This document shows positions 12,765-23,640 of a stretch of 64,000 nt of DNA, piece after piece. Numbering within the stretch: the first letter of the stretch is position 1; the number at the start of each line of letters is the position of its first letter. The position numbers were made by a program, and so were the translations under genes. The notes below the pieces were generated by a model. That model was not told where the DNA came from. It made no database searches and saw nothing but the letters and a program-made list of their open reading frames with translations. Source of the DNA: Sternotherus odoratus (taxonomy: Eukaryota; Chordata; Testudines; Kinosternidae); contig JAVMKO010000004.1 in the NCBI GenBank assembly GCA_032164245.1, forward strand, positions 29,117,626 through 29,181,625. The letters are read 5' to 3'.

Positions 12765-12863
12765 TTAGCCTTACAAGAGGAGAAGTTAAGAATAGAAGAA
12801 GAGGCTTTATATGCTGCACAGCGTGAAGCAGCCAGGGCAGCAAAGCAGAAAAAGCTCTTGGAG
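12765..12863 (+). CDS. AP1AR: AP1AR coding exon 6 (coiled coil)
   Basis: A 99-nt exon (33 codons, phase 0 at both ends) between TATACAG and GTGAGGGG. It encodes a charged, Ala-rich helix beginning LALQEEKLRIEEEALYAAQR and ending KQKKLLE, the predicted coiled coil of gadkin. Confidence 0.93.
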
Positions 12864-15800
12864 GTGAGGGGAAAAAGACCCCAATACATATCAGAGCTTC
12901 TGTTTTATATTTTTTTTGTATACAGACTATCATAGTTTCATTTATTTTCTCAGAAGTAATTTCTGAGATGCAGCTTGGTTTGTAGTAGTGTCTATTTTCA
13001 TGCATAGTCCATAAAGTCTAGTATCAAGTATTTTTATAGCAGATTAGCGCATGTGTTGCATAAAACATCTGTGCCTATGAATATTAGCAGTGTTAAATGC
13101 CTAGTGCCAGTTGTTATTGAGATTGGGGTCAGATGATAACACTTAGCCTGGTTGTCTTAAAAAAGAAAAATGGCTTTTTGTTTTCTGTTTATCCAGTAGA
13201 CAGTCGCTGGTCTGTCTTCTGTGATACTTTGACTTCTTCAAGCAAGTGTGGTTATATGAATAATAAAAATCATACTGTATTTTAACCCATAATTGTTAGT
13301 ACATATATTTTTCATCTTAATTCATTAGCTAAAAGATAGAGTAAAAATTGTCTAATTATATGAAGTGTCTGCAAATTTAAAAGAACACTTAGAACTGTAT
13401 ATCTGACCTTTTTCAACATCCACTTAAATGCTGTTTGTGTCAGTGGGTACAGTATGCCCAAGAGAACAAAACTTCCCAAACACAGTGTACATGTTAATTA
13501 TAGACAGTTTTAAAAGCCCATGGATAGACTCAGTGAAGAAGGTAAAACTCATGAAAAATTAATCCCTATGGTCAACAAGATATTAGGCGTGAGCCAATTT
13601 TAGGACTAACTACCATTCAAAATTTTCTTATTGAAAAGTTAATGCTGTAGTGTAGTTCACTAAATGAGCAATGCTACCAGCAAGAGTCTGACATGATCAT
13701 CCTGGCCAGCTCACAATGTATGAGACACTGTAGGGCAAAAATCAGATATACCGTAGTTTTATTCCAATATCAAATGTTCTCAAATAGTTTTGAGATGCCT
13801 TTCAGTTCTGCATTTCTTTCCTCTTTTTCTTCCTATTACCGTGTTCTCTATTCTTTCTCAATGGGTTTTTCTCACTTTCTGCTTTTTCTTATTCTTCTAT
13901 ATTTGGTCTCTTTAACATCATCATCAGTGATTTGTTTTATGCACAGGACTATAAAAGTCCTTCAGAAGAAACCCTACCAAATGCCCTGTTCTGAAAACTG
14001 GTCTTTCTTAGCCAGATCCTAGGACATCTTTAAAAAATAAATAAATAAATGGAGATATACCAATCTCCTAGAACTGGAAAGACCTTGAAGGTCATCGAGT
14101 CCAGTCCCCTGCCTACACTAGCAGGATCAAGTACTGTCCCCTGACAGATTTTTTGCCCCGGATCCCTAAATGGCCCCCTCAAGGATTGACTTCACAACCC
14201 TGGGTTTAGCAGGCCAATGCTCAAACCACTGAGCTATCCCTCCCCTCCAACTATAATGCACCTTTTTGTTTTAAACAGACTACCTTGTTAAAAAAGGTTG
14301 AATGACATTAATCAACAGGGAGTGGAGATGGGGAAGAAATTAATTACTCTTCAAAAAGTCTCTAAATCTTATTTGTGTGTTTTAGTTAAAAATATAGTCA
14401 TGGCTACAATTAAAAGAAAATGGTAGAGTTCTGATTTTGTTTTAACCATCTTAAAAGCACATTTCAGGGATATGAGCTCAAGTTCTGACATGGTCCAAAT
14501 AAACTAGAATTCAGTTATATAAAATTCAAAATGTCTGATTGAAACTCCATGCTTGAGTCAGGTATCAGTCTGTTAATTCAAGAGACATGTAAATCATTGG
14601 AAATATGGCAACACCTGAACCTGATTTGACCACCGTTGTTTATGTTAAATACAAGTTGTATAGTTCGTTTGTTTCCAATAGTAATAGAGGCTAATGTACT
14701 AAATGTGAGTACAAGTGACACAATCAAGTTCTGCAAAACAAAACAAAAATTTTGAAATATTTGCATATCCTGGGACTTAACTTCTAATTTATAGAGTAAG
14801 TTTAAAGATGGATCTATTTCATACAGTAGAAACCAAACATTCAACTTTGCTTAATATATGTGATTCTTTCCTTCCTCCTATCCATTTTCTCTCATTCACT
14901 AAGTATCAATAAGAAATGCACTTTCTCCGTAACTTCTCATCTCCTCACTATGTTCAGAATCTAGTGTGCTAATACATTACATGCCAAATACTCCACAGTG
15001 GGAAAATGCTTTTGTGCCATTGTCATATGGGAGTTTTGTATTAAATAAAAATTTTCACTAGACCAATTCAGCCCTTCAGAAAGAGTTCTACTGTAGTCTT
15101 GTTAAAGTGCTTGAATTAATCTTTTGTCTTTTTTCTGACCTTCATGGCCTGAGAAAATATAATTTGCTACACACCTGGGCTCTAGCTACTAAAAATTAAA
15201 CTTGCTTATTTCATTTCAGCTTTCTATATAATCAAAGTGAAGTCACACAGATTAATTTAATTAAATCAGTTATGAAACTGACCAGCAGGTACCTGTCTGA
15301 CCTTAAATTTTTATCCCCCGATTTTTCATTCTGGGATTGTGGGGATGGAGAGGTTAGTCATCTTAAAACCAAAAACTGTTCAAAAGTGAGTGAAAACCTG
15401 TGGCCATAAAATATACATCTTGAGACCATAAAAGGAATCCTATTACTAGGTTGTATCTTGTATTCTCAATCTGTTTACACCTAAGGATGTAAAGGAGGCT
15501 TTAAACCACAGAATTTAAAGGAACCAACAAATAGTAAAGTTTTTGTTCATGCAAATCAAACACTTTATCCTAGTATATAAAAATAGAAATATATGTGGCA
15601 TTTCTTGTGCTGAGGTAATGTAAGGAAATAAAATTGCTTCTTTAAAAGTAAATAATGTTTGTCAGATTAAAGGTGTTTTCTATTGAACACATACTAAAGA
15701 CAGAACAAAATATCCAAATCATCATATCTCAACTGCTTTTAGAAAGCTGAGATAATAACTAAGAAGGAAAGATGCTATGGTGAATAACCACTCCTATTTT

Positions 15801-16201
15801 CATGTTTGCAAGTAGAATGGTGCCTCGTGATCACATTTCTTGTGTGCAAAATGAGTTAAAATGAAGAAGGCTCTTACCCTTCCAGTTAGAAGGGACTGGT
15901 ACTGCTTTGGAGAGAATATACTCATCCTCTGAGATTAGGAAGAAACAGTTATTTTTATCTAATAAATACTTCACCTGCTTAAGAATCTGTATTAATATAA
16001 TCAAAGTCCTGTGTCTTTCCCAGTTGAATTGGGGGAACTGGGATAACATTTTTAGGCTTTGCAAAAGGGGGGTAGTTGATTCCAGGAGTTTGAAACTTGT
16101 TTTAATATTTTTAACTATGAAACAAAGGGTATTAAGTCTGTTTCTTCAGAGTGATTCTTGAAAACTTCCTGATATATGACAACTTACGCTTTGTTTGTTA
16201 G
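12864..16201 (+). other. AP1AR intron 6
   Basis: A 3.3-kb AT-rich intron holding one SINE (14032-14247). The rest shows no recognisable element or exon. Confidence 0.6.
14032..14247 (-). mobile_element. tRNA-derived SINE with CR1-like tail (turtle Pol III SINE type)
   Basis: On the minus strand the head reads GGATAGCTCAGTGGTTTGAG (A-box-like) and then GGTTGTGAAGTCAATCC (B-box-like). This is followed by a linker, a tail GACTCGATGACCTTCAAGG resembling a CR1 3' end, and an ATTT-type simple repeat. Turtle genomes are known to carry tRNA-derived SINEs with a LINE-like tail, and this copy is part of the basis for naming the host a turtle. It is not an intact tRNA gene. Confidence 0.75.
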
Positions 16202-16263
16202 CCACATAGAGTACAGAAGATTATGCAGCGAGCACTGACAGCTAATAATGGAGAATATCAAAG
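16202..16263 (+). CDS. AP1AR: AP1AR coding exon 7
   Basis: A 62-nt exon with acceptor TTTGTTAG and donor GTAAGATG. It reads PHRVQKIMQRALTANNGEYQ plus two bases of a Ser codon. The NNGEYQS segment is shared with other vertebrate gadkins; the residues before it are more variable. Confidence 0.87.
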
Positions 16264-17270
16264 GTAAGATGTGAAACAAAATACCGTAGCAAGGATAGAT
16301 TGCATTCCTACTACCATCCTCTTTAGTTACTGGAATAATGCATACAAAATGCTATTCCAGCCTAGAATTACCAGAGTTATCCCTTCATCTGATGTCTTTC
16401 GTGATTCAAGTTTTAAATCTGCATTATAAATGTAATAGAATGGTGTCAGAGCTTTGTGCTCTCTGCTATCACTAAACGTTTTGTTAGTGAAAATAAACTC
16501 ATGATTCTTATCAGCACTAGTATGGGGAGAGGTGACAGTGGAAGGAATCAAAGAAACAATATTGGGAGCAAATGGGCTAAGAAAGTGAACCAAGCAGACA
16601 CATTTTGAATGGATCAGAGGGGAATTATATACAGGTTAAGGAGACCAGAGAGAAGATAGTTGCAGTACTCTAGTGATTGATGAAGGCAACCTGAACTAGT
16701 TTTAGCTGTGTGCATGGGGTACGAGAGGGGGGATTTTTGAAATACCATGGAGGAAGAAAATGAGGATTTGGATACTGGATGCATAAGGTAAATGAGAGAG
16801 GGAGGAGTTGAAGATAAACTGCTGGGTTATGGATCTGAGATGACCTAGATGAAGGAGGTGTCAGTGGTGACAGAAAATGAGGGAAGAGGAGTGGATTTGG
16901 GAGGAAAGTTCAGGGAGTCTAGTTTTAGTCATGTTACCTTACCTGCAAATTATCAAAAGAGGTTAAGAGAGCAGGAATGCAGGATTGGACGGAAGGAGAC
17001 AAATATGGAGTGGAATGTTATTTTGCAAGTCATCTGCATAAAGATGGTAGCTGAAACTGAATGAGCAGATGTGATTTCCTAAGGTTAACAAAGGGTGCTG
17101 TGTACAATGTTCTTAGATCCCCATGAAAAGTGAGATATGAGAACCTGTTGAAAGATGCTAATTCATATAAACTTTTCAAAGTGGTGAACCAATAAATATG
17201 CTAGAAAACTGTAAATGTTAGGCTTTTACTGATACCGCTGGATGTAATAAGCAAAATGTTGTATTTACAG
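16264..17270 (+). other. AP1AR intron 7
   Basis: A 1.0-kb intron. The purine-rich part at about 16505-17070 (GGAGGAGTTGAAGATAAACT and similar) resembles a degraded old interspersed repeat, but I cannot assign a family. Confidence 0.4.
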
Positions 17271-17344
17271 CTCGGCGGCAGAGGACGACTTTGATTGTTC
17301 TTTGAGAAATGTAAAGCTCCACCATGAAGCTTTTCGAAGTAGCA
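17271..17344 (+). CDS. AP1AR: AP1AR coding exon 8
   Basis: A 74-nt exon between GTATTTACAG and GTAAGTGA. It encodes SAAEDDFDCSLRNVKLHHEA followed by FRSS, and ends one base into an Arg codon completed in exon 9. The acidic EDDFD motif falls where gadkin orthologs have EDDFE. Confidence 0.88.
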
Positions 17345-18307
17345 GTAAGTGATTTTCAAAATACATTTTGAAATTAGATGTTCTGTAAATAACTGTGGAA
17401 CAAATTGTGTTTGAATATCCTTCTCCAAAGAAAAGTCTCCTTATTTTCCCACGTTTGGGTCTATAGTTCTGTGTAAAACAAGATAGGAACTTCTGTTCCT
17501 CTTGGATTTTTGAGCTGTGGAGGTATCTGGAGATGTACTTCGTATACCCTTTAGACAGGTGCCTGTACTGTACCCAGCACTCAAAGTTGTTTCATCTAAT
17601 AAAATGTGTTTTGAACTAGCACCCAAACTGAGCTCCTCACACTGATTTCTACTGGCTATCTAGGGTTTTCCAGGCACTGAAGTGTTGTTGTGAAGTTGTT
17701 GCAGGAGAAGGTCTTGTATATTGGTGGTTTTCAACCTGTGGTCTGCAGATTCCTGAGGGTCTGCAGACTATCCAAGACTCCAAATTTTTTAGAGGTCCAC
17801 AAATGAGAAAAGATTGAAAGCCATTGCTGTATATGGTACTCTCACCCTTGAATCAGTACTTTCCCAATACCCCTTTAGCTTATTAATGGGCTCTGCATTG
17901 TTGAAAGCACAGTCTCTGAAACGAAAAAGAGTATCTGGCTGCTTGTAATTAAGGATCTCATAGAACTCTAGAAATCCTTGTTAACCCTGGCCAGATTCCA
18001 ACCTGGATAATTGCATTCTACATCTAAATCCCTGTGTAGTTTTAATTGGATATAGTATTCTTCACTGTCCTACCTTAATTGTTTAATGTTGTGAACTGTT
18101 AAAAAGCTACTGTGTGCTTTCCCAAAGGAGGATTCGTTTAATTAAATTGGTGGATGGAAGTGATTCATCAAATAGTTAGGCTTAATTTTAGTTGGTTTGC
18201 AAGGTGCTTAGATTCTAAGTAAAAGTTGCTGTGGATATGTGATAGTTTTGTCTATTAAATCTGGAACCCAAATATGTATGTGAATTAAAAACATGTTCTT
18301 GATGTAG
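17345..18307 (+). other. AP1AR intron 8
   Basis: A 963-bp intron with a small hAT MITE at 17722-17826. Nothing else was recognised. Confidence 0.55.
17722..17826 (+). mobile_element. Short hAT-like MITE
   Basis: Inverted ends TGGTGGTTTTCAACC and a GATTGAAAGCCATTG-type right end resemble hAT termini. The flanking 8-mers TTGTATAT and CTGTATAT match at 7 of 8 positions. The element is about 105 bp and non-coding. Confidence 0.55.
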
Positions 18308-18436
18308 GACTTTCATCTGATGCTACCATCCTGACACCAAACACAGAGAGCAGCTGTGACTTAATGACCAAAACAAAATCAACAAGTGGAAATGACGACA
18401 GCACTTCACTAGATCTAGAGTGGGAAGATGAAGAAG
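18308..18436 (+). CDS. AP1AR: AP1AR coding exon 9, acidic Trp motif
   Basis: A 129-nt exon with acceptor GATGTAG and donor GTACTTAA. It begins LSSDATILTPNTESSCDLMT and ends in LDLEWEDEE plus one base of a Gly codon. The acidic tryptophan motif resembles ARP2/3-binding A-motifs. The donor is weak after +4, which fits the use of an alternative last exon just downstream (18629). Confidence 0.92.
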
Positions 18437-18628
18437 GTACTTAACTCCGTCATACAGTAGTGTTTGTCATAGAAAACTTGTATGGGTCAAAAACTTGAAC
18501 CATTTCAATGACTTATGCATTGTGTGCAGTTTGACAACACCAAAAAAATGGTGTTTCTTCTGAAGAAGAAAATGGCTTAAAACATTTTGAGCATGCTTTT
18601 TTAAGTGTATGCTTTTTTCTCTTTTAAG

Positions 18629-18678
18629 ATCACACTGTTGGTGAAGATGATGATTTTGTCATAGGAAGATTAGCTTAA
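18629..18678 (+). CDS. AP1AR: Candidate alternative last exon of AP1AR
   Basis: About 190 nt after exon 9, a strong polypyrimidine tract and AAG at 18628 are followed by a sequence that continues the exon 9 frame: the split codon becomes Asp and the peptide reads DHTVGEDDDFVIGRLA before TAA at 18676-18678. The result would be a gadkin with an acidic 16-residue tail instead of the last 87 residues. The acceptor, the frame and the acidic composition are seen; use as an exon is inferred. I do not recognise this tail from other species. It could be chance. Confidence 0.35.
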
Positions 18679-18914
18679 ACAAGTTTATTAGAATAACTAA
18701 TATTTTCACCTGTCTGAGCAATCAAAACTAAGTTCCTTAGAGTCTTTAGCAAATTTGCTTCAGGTTTCAACACTGCATGGTAACCTCGCTAGTAGTAAAC
18801 CTGTAACAAAATATAAAAAGAAAGAAATACTGCCCCCTTGTGAGCAAGTAGCATCAGGAATCTATTACTACTGCTTGCTTTGTTGTTTCGCTACCTCCGA
18901 TGTAAAAATAATTA

Positions 18915-19100
18915 TTCTTCTTCGAGTGATTGCTCACATGCATTCCACTATAGGTTAGGCACGCGCTGCGGGCCTGGTTGCCGGGTAGATTTTCCCCTAG
19001 CTGCAGACTGGGTGAGCAGGGAGCCCCCTGGAGTGGCGCCACTGAGGCACTCTATAAGTACCCCTGCGACACAGTCTGGCCCTCAGTTCCTTCTTTACCG
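18915..19100 (+). repeat. DIRS left inverted terminal repeat with promoter-like TATA
   Basis: From about 18931 to 19100 this matches the reverse complement of 24836-25007 almost base for base. The first about 16 bases differ from the right end, as is usual for DIRS termini. A TATA-like TCTATAAGTA at 19051-19060 sits about 30 bp before CAGTCTGGCCCTCAG, a plausible start site for the element's transcript. Confidence 0.9.
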
Positions 19101-19450
19101 CTCGAGCTGGTAGTCGGAAGAGGAGTTCTGCTTTTCAGCGTTCTCCTTATCTCCTAGCTAGTCGATTGTTCTCTTAATTGTTCGTTGTTAGCAGTTGTTG
19201 TTAGTTAGTTTACATAGTCTTTGTAGTGTAAATAGTCAAGTGCAGGGGTTTTCCCTGCTGCCGGAGCCTCTGTCTTCAAGACTCCGGGATTCAAGCACTC
19301 AGAGTGTGGGAAGCCTATGCCTGTGGGAGATCCACACTCTAAGTGCCTCTCAAGTGCCTGGTAAGTGCACTTGGCAGTTTCTTCCTAGATCTGCAGTACC
19401 TTCAGCCCAGGACCCGCAAAGACAGGGAATCCCGCTTGCGGCACGTCCTG

Positions 19451-21722
19451 ATGGAGGCGGCCCCGGACTCGAGTGCGGCACCGGACCCCGCACCCAAACC
19501 GCCGAGAGCCAAGCCTCGGCACCGGTCGCGCTCCGCCAGCACCAAGCGGAAGAGGAGCGCTCAACTTCGCCACCGCTCCGGACCGCGTCCAGCCGTCGGT
19601 ACCAGTCCCGCGACCTCAGCCTTCTCCGGGGAGCCGACCTGAGGAAGAGCCGCCAGCACCCGCACCGCTGACTCCGGCGCCGCAGGAGGCCCCGTCGAGT
19701 CCGGTGCCAGTGGTCTTGCCACTTGGGGTGCCAACTCCGCAGCAGCTTCCCTCCACGATGGAGGCGTGTACTGCTGCGAGAGGGTTGCTTGCCGGGGACG
19801 CCCCGCAGCAACAAGTCCGGTCGACGGGCAGGCCGCCCATGACCGAGGCAGAGATCGCGTGTCGGAGCCCGGCAGGGCATGGACACCGCTCGATCTCGCG
19901 GCGCCGACCAGACTTCCGGCAACGGTCACCCGCCCGCCTCCGGTCGCAGTCTCGGCGCCGCAAGGAGTTGAGACCCGGCTCAAGGTCTCCTCCTGGCCGT
20001 TCGCGCCACTCGCGCTCTGGCCGCCGATTAGAGTCCCGGCACCCTGGTACGGGCCGGTCGTACTCTCGGCACCGGTCGCACTCCCGGCACCGGTCCCTCA
20101 GCTGGCGCCGAGACCGTCCAAGACGTCGCTCCACAAGCCGCTCCGCGTCCTGGCACTGCTCGTCGTCTCGGCACCGAACCCCGTCGCGGCGCCGGAGGTC
20201 CTCCCGGTACCGATCATCGTCTCGGCACCGAGACTCCCCGAGGCGGCACCGTTCAGGTAGCCACGATTCCTCGGATGGGCACCATACCGCCCGGTACCGG
20301 TCGAGAAGCCCACGGCACCGGGAGTGTAGAGAGCGGCACCGGACGCCGTCGCGGCGCCGAAGGTCCCCCCGGTACCGATCATCGTCTCGGCACCGAGACT
20401 TCCCGAGGCGGCACAGTTCGGGTAGCCACGACTCCTCGGATGGGTACCTTACCGCCCGGCACCGGTCGAGAAGCCCACGGCACCGGGAGCGTCGAAAGTC
20501 CGCCGGCACGCGGTCCCCTCGCTCGGCGGGACCAGCCCAGGTCACCCAGAACCCTGCCTGGTCAGAGTGGGCGGCATGGGGGTACGATGCCCAGTCTGAA
20601 CCCGGGTTCCCGGTGAGCTCAGAGGGTCCAGTGGACGTGCTGGCAGGACCATCATTGGCAGTCCAGCCCTCCACGGCACGTAGCCCTATGGAGCCGGGTC
20701 CCTACGCCTCCCCCGTAGGGGTAGAGGCAGTGGCGGGCACTTCATCAACTAGCCCGCCCACCTTGGACCTCTCCAGTTACCAACATCTCCTCCAGGCAGT
20801 TGCTAAAAACATGAACCTGCCTTTGGAAGAGGTCCCAGTGGTGGACGACCCGGTCACCACCATGTTAACTAAGGGCACTCCGGCACGGATGGCAGTGCCG
20901 TTCATTAATACTATTAAACTCCACACGGCGGCAATTTGGAAGACCCCCGCCTCTATCTCCCCCACTGCTCGTGGGGTGGAGAAGCGTTATTTTGTCCCAG
21001 CCAAGGGATATGAATACTTGTATGTTCACCCCACGCCCTCCTCCCTGGTGGTGGACTCTGTTAACAACAAGGAGAGCCACGGGCAGGAGGCGCAGGTCCC
21101 CAAGGCCAAAGAGGCCAAAAGGTTGGACCTTTTCGGCAGGAAAGTTTATTCCTCCGGGGGCCTACAACTCACAGTCGCCAACCATCAGGCACTCCTGAGT
21201 AGGCACCATTTTGACACGGTGGAGGCCCTTACTAAATTTGAGACTGCTCTCCCGCAGGAGGGCAAACAGGAGTTCAGGGCCCTATTGCTCCAAAGCAGGG
21301 ACATATCTCGTCATGCCCTGCAAGCGGCCCTGGACTCGGCCGACTCTGCGGCCCGAACAATGGCCTCGGGCATAGCCCTCCGCCGGGCAGCATGGCTCTC
21401 GTCATCCAACCTAGCCCCGGCCATGCAATTTAAAATCCAGGACCTCCCCTTTGAGGGACAGTCCCTCTTCTCGGAGGATACGGATGCCCGTCTCCAGGCC
21501 CTCAAGGACAGGGGGGTAACCCTCAAAGGCCTGGGCATGCACACCCCAGGTCCACAGAGGCGTCCCTTCATCCCGCCACGCAGGAAATTCTTCCCACCTG
21601 CGCGCCCGCCCCAGGACTCCTCCCTCAGGAGAAGCCGCCCTTACCGCCGGCGACAAGGGCCTAGGCAGGGCGGGAAACAACAAGGCTCTAAGCCTTCCCA
21701 GGGGCCCAAATCCAACTTCTGA
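19451..21722 (+). pseudogene. DIRS gag-like ORF with RS-repeat domain, one frameshift
   Basis: An N-terminal part (ATG at 19451, frame open from 19343 to 19642) contains TRKDRESRLRHVLMEAA and an RHRSRSASTKRKRSAQ basic stretch. The rest continues in another frame from about 19590 to TGA at 21720, so a single frameshift near 19590 splits the gene. The long middle part (about 19830-20520) is an arginine/serine-rich domain like that of SR splicing factors, with a 55-residue tandem duplication. The C-terminal half is a globular region (for example SAARTMASGIALRRAAWLSS) and a basic tail ending GPKSNF. DIRS ORF1 is presumed to be a gag-like nucleic-acid-binding protein. The role of the RS domain is unknown. 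The second element at 37.6-41.9 kb has a diverged copy of both ends of this protein. Confidence 0.85.
20169..20498 (+). repeat. 165-bp tandem duplication in the gag RS domain
   Basis: The units at 20169-20333 and 20334-20498 are highly similar and in frame (55 residues each, both containing RTPSRRRRS, RYRSSSRHRD and SHDSSDG). Differences are scattered single bases. Confidence 0.85.
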
Positions 21723-23640
21723 TGGTGCGCCCGGGGGCAGTTCACCAATCATAAACCTGGATCCTCCTTTCGGAGACCGTCTGTCCTACTTCCGCCGTGC
21801 ATGGTCAGACATTACATCAGACCAGTGGGTCCTCCGCACGGTGGAGGTGGGATATTCGCTCCAGCTCTCCTCCACTCCTCCCACCCGCCCACCCTCCTCG
21901 TCCCTCTTCAGGGACCCCTCTTACGAGCAACTCCTCGTACAGGAGGTGAGGTCGCTCCTCGCACTGGGAGCCATCGAGCCCGTACCGCAGGAGTTCAGGG
22001 GGAAGGGGTTCTACTCCCGCTACTTCCTGATCCCCAAGGCGAAAGGGGGCCTCCGGCCCATCCTGGACCTGCGCGAACTCAACACCTACATGATCAGGTT
22101 CAAGTTCCGCATGGCCACCTTGGGCACTATCATTCCCTCTCTGGATCCGGGAGACTGGTTCGCTGCCCTCGATATGAAGGACGCTTACTTTCACGTGAGC
22201 ATCAAACCCTCACACAGACGTTACCTCCGCTTCCTGGTAGCGGGGGAGCACTATCAGTTTGCCGTCCTACCCTTCGGCCTGTCCACCGCACCCAGGGTGT
22301 TCACGAAGTGTATGGCGGTAGTAGCGGCATTCCTTCGGCGCCGCGGGGTACACTTATACCCGTACCTCGACGATTGGTTGATCCGAGGCACCTCCAGGGA
22401 CCAAGTGTCAGCTCACGTGCGGCTCGTTATCAGCACGTTCGACCGCTTGGGAATCCTTCTCAACAGGGAGAAGTCCACCCTGGAGCCTACCCAGAACATA
22501 CAGTTCATAGGAGCCCTACTAGACTCCACGGTAGCAAGGGCATCCCTGCCCCAGCCTCGGTTCCTCACTATCCAGTCGGCCATCAGACAGCTACGCAACT
22601 GTCCGATGACTACGGTCAAGGTCTTCCTCAGCCTGCTAGGTCACATGGCATCGTGCACTCATGTCATACAGCACGCCAGACTACGGCTACGCCCACTGCA
22701 GTCGTGGCTCGCGGTGGCCTACAGACCGAGAAGGGACAGTATGGACGCCCTCCTCTCCATCCCCAGAGCCACCCTATCCGCTCTGGCTTGGTGGGAAGAC
22801 CAGGACAATGTGTGCCAAGGGGTCCCCTTCCTTCCCCCCAGCCCGTCCATGTCCCTGGTGACGGACGCTTCCTCACTAGGGTGGGGAGCTCACCTAGGGG
22901 AACTTAGGACCCAGGGCCGCTGGTCGGAGTCAGACCTCTGCCTCCACATCAATGTCAGGGAGCTGAGGGCCGTCCGGCTCGCGTGCCAGGCGTTCCGGGA
23001 CACATTACGGGGTCACTGTGTAGCGGTGCTGACAGACAACACCACAGCCCAGTACTACATAAACAAGCAAGGCGGGGCCCGCTCCAGCCCCCTGTGCCAA
23101 GAGGCGATTCTCCTGTGGGAATTCTGTATAGCCCATGCTATTCACCCGGTGGCCTCCTTCCTTCCTGGAATCCAGAACACCCTGGCGGACCACCTCAGCA
23201 GATCCTTTATGACTCACGAGTGGTCCCTTCGGCCGGATGTCATCCGGCCGATCTTCCTGAGGTGGGGGTTTCCCCACATCGATCTCTTCGCCTCCAGACA
23301 GAACAGGAAGTGTCTCCAGTTCTGCTCCTTTCGAGGCAGCTCCCGGGGATCCCTGACGGATGCCTTTCTCCTACCCTGGACGGGGCACCTGTTCTACGCG
23401 TTCCCTCCGATCCCGCTTCTCCACAAGGTGATCCTGAAGATCAGACGGGACAGGGCACACGTCATCCTCATAGCCCCGGCCTGGCCCAGGCAATGTTGGT
23501 ATGCGTCCCTCCTCCGGCTGTCCAGGGCCCCTCCCATCAGCCTCCCGCTGTGGCCAGACCTGATCTCCCAGGATCACGGTCGCCTCCTGCACCCGGACTT
23601 GCGGTCCCTTCACCTCACAGCGTGGCTACTCCATGGCTGA
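21721..23640 (+). CDS. DIRS pol: reverse transcriptase / RNase H / C-terminal DIRS domain, intact
   Basis: The frame is open from the end of gag (it overlaps the gag stop) to TGA at 23638. It probably has no ATG of its own near the 5' end, since DLSYFRRAWSDI-like conserved sequence precedes 21841; frameshifting or re-initiation from gag is possible. Counting residues from 21841: the RT has the ALDMKDAYF motif (D111) and the YLDDW catalytic box (D177, D178). RNase H has D342 (LVTDASSLGWG), E374 (NVRELRAV), D399 (VLTDNTTAQYY) and D450 (LADHLSR). A C-terminal region, typical of DIRS elements, contains IDLFASRQN, DAFLLPW and FYAFPP. All expected catalytic residues are present. Its product would copy the element's RNA inside gag particles. 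Confidence 0.92.
   Translation, partial: DGAPGGSSPIINLDPPFGDRLSYFRRAWSDITSDQWVLRTVEVGYSLQLSSTPPTRPPSSSLFRDPSYEQLLVQEVRSLLALGAIEPVPQEFRGKGFYSRYFLIPKAKGGLRPILDLRELNTYMIRFKFRMATLGTIIPSLDPGDWFAALDMKDAYFHVSIKPSHRRYLRFLVAGEHYQFAVLPFGLSTAPRVFTKCMAVVAAFLRRRGVHLYPYLDDWLIRGTSRDQVSAHVRLVISTFDRLGILLNREKSTLEPTQNIQFIGALLDSTVARASLPQPRFLTIQSAIRQLRNCPMTTVKVFLSLLGHMASCTHVIQHARLRLRPLQSWLAVAYRPRRDSMDALLSIPRATLSALAWWEDQDNVCQGVPFLPPSPSMSLVTDASSLGWGAHLGELRTQGRWSESDLCLHINVRELRAVRLACQAFRDTLRGHCVAVLTDNTTAQYYINKQGGARSSPLCQEAILLWEFCIAHAIHPVASFLPGIQNTLADHLSRSFMTHEWSLRPDVIRPIFLRWGFPHIDLFASRQNRKCLQFCSFRGSSRGSLTDAFLLPWTGHLFYAFPPIPLLHKVILKIRRDRAHVILIAPAWPRQCWYASLLRLSRAPPISLPLWPDLISQDHGRLLHPDLRSLHLTAWLLHG

Noticed and set aside
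14150..14247. Minus-strand tRNA gene
   Set aside because: A- and B-box-like sequences are present but no cloverleaf with a proper acceptor stem can be drawn, and it is joined to a LINE-like tail; it is a SINE head.
19616..20674. 352-codon open frame on the minus strand
   Set aside because: It is the antisense of the gag RS domain; its Arg/Ser/Asp-rich product merely mirrors the repeats on the other strand.
21801..22907. 368-codon open frame overlapping pol on the plus strand
   Set aside because: Pol has clear catalytic motifs in the other frame; this is a GC-rich shadow without a domain.
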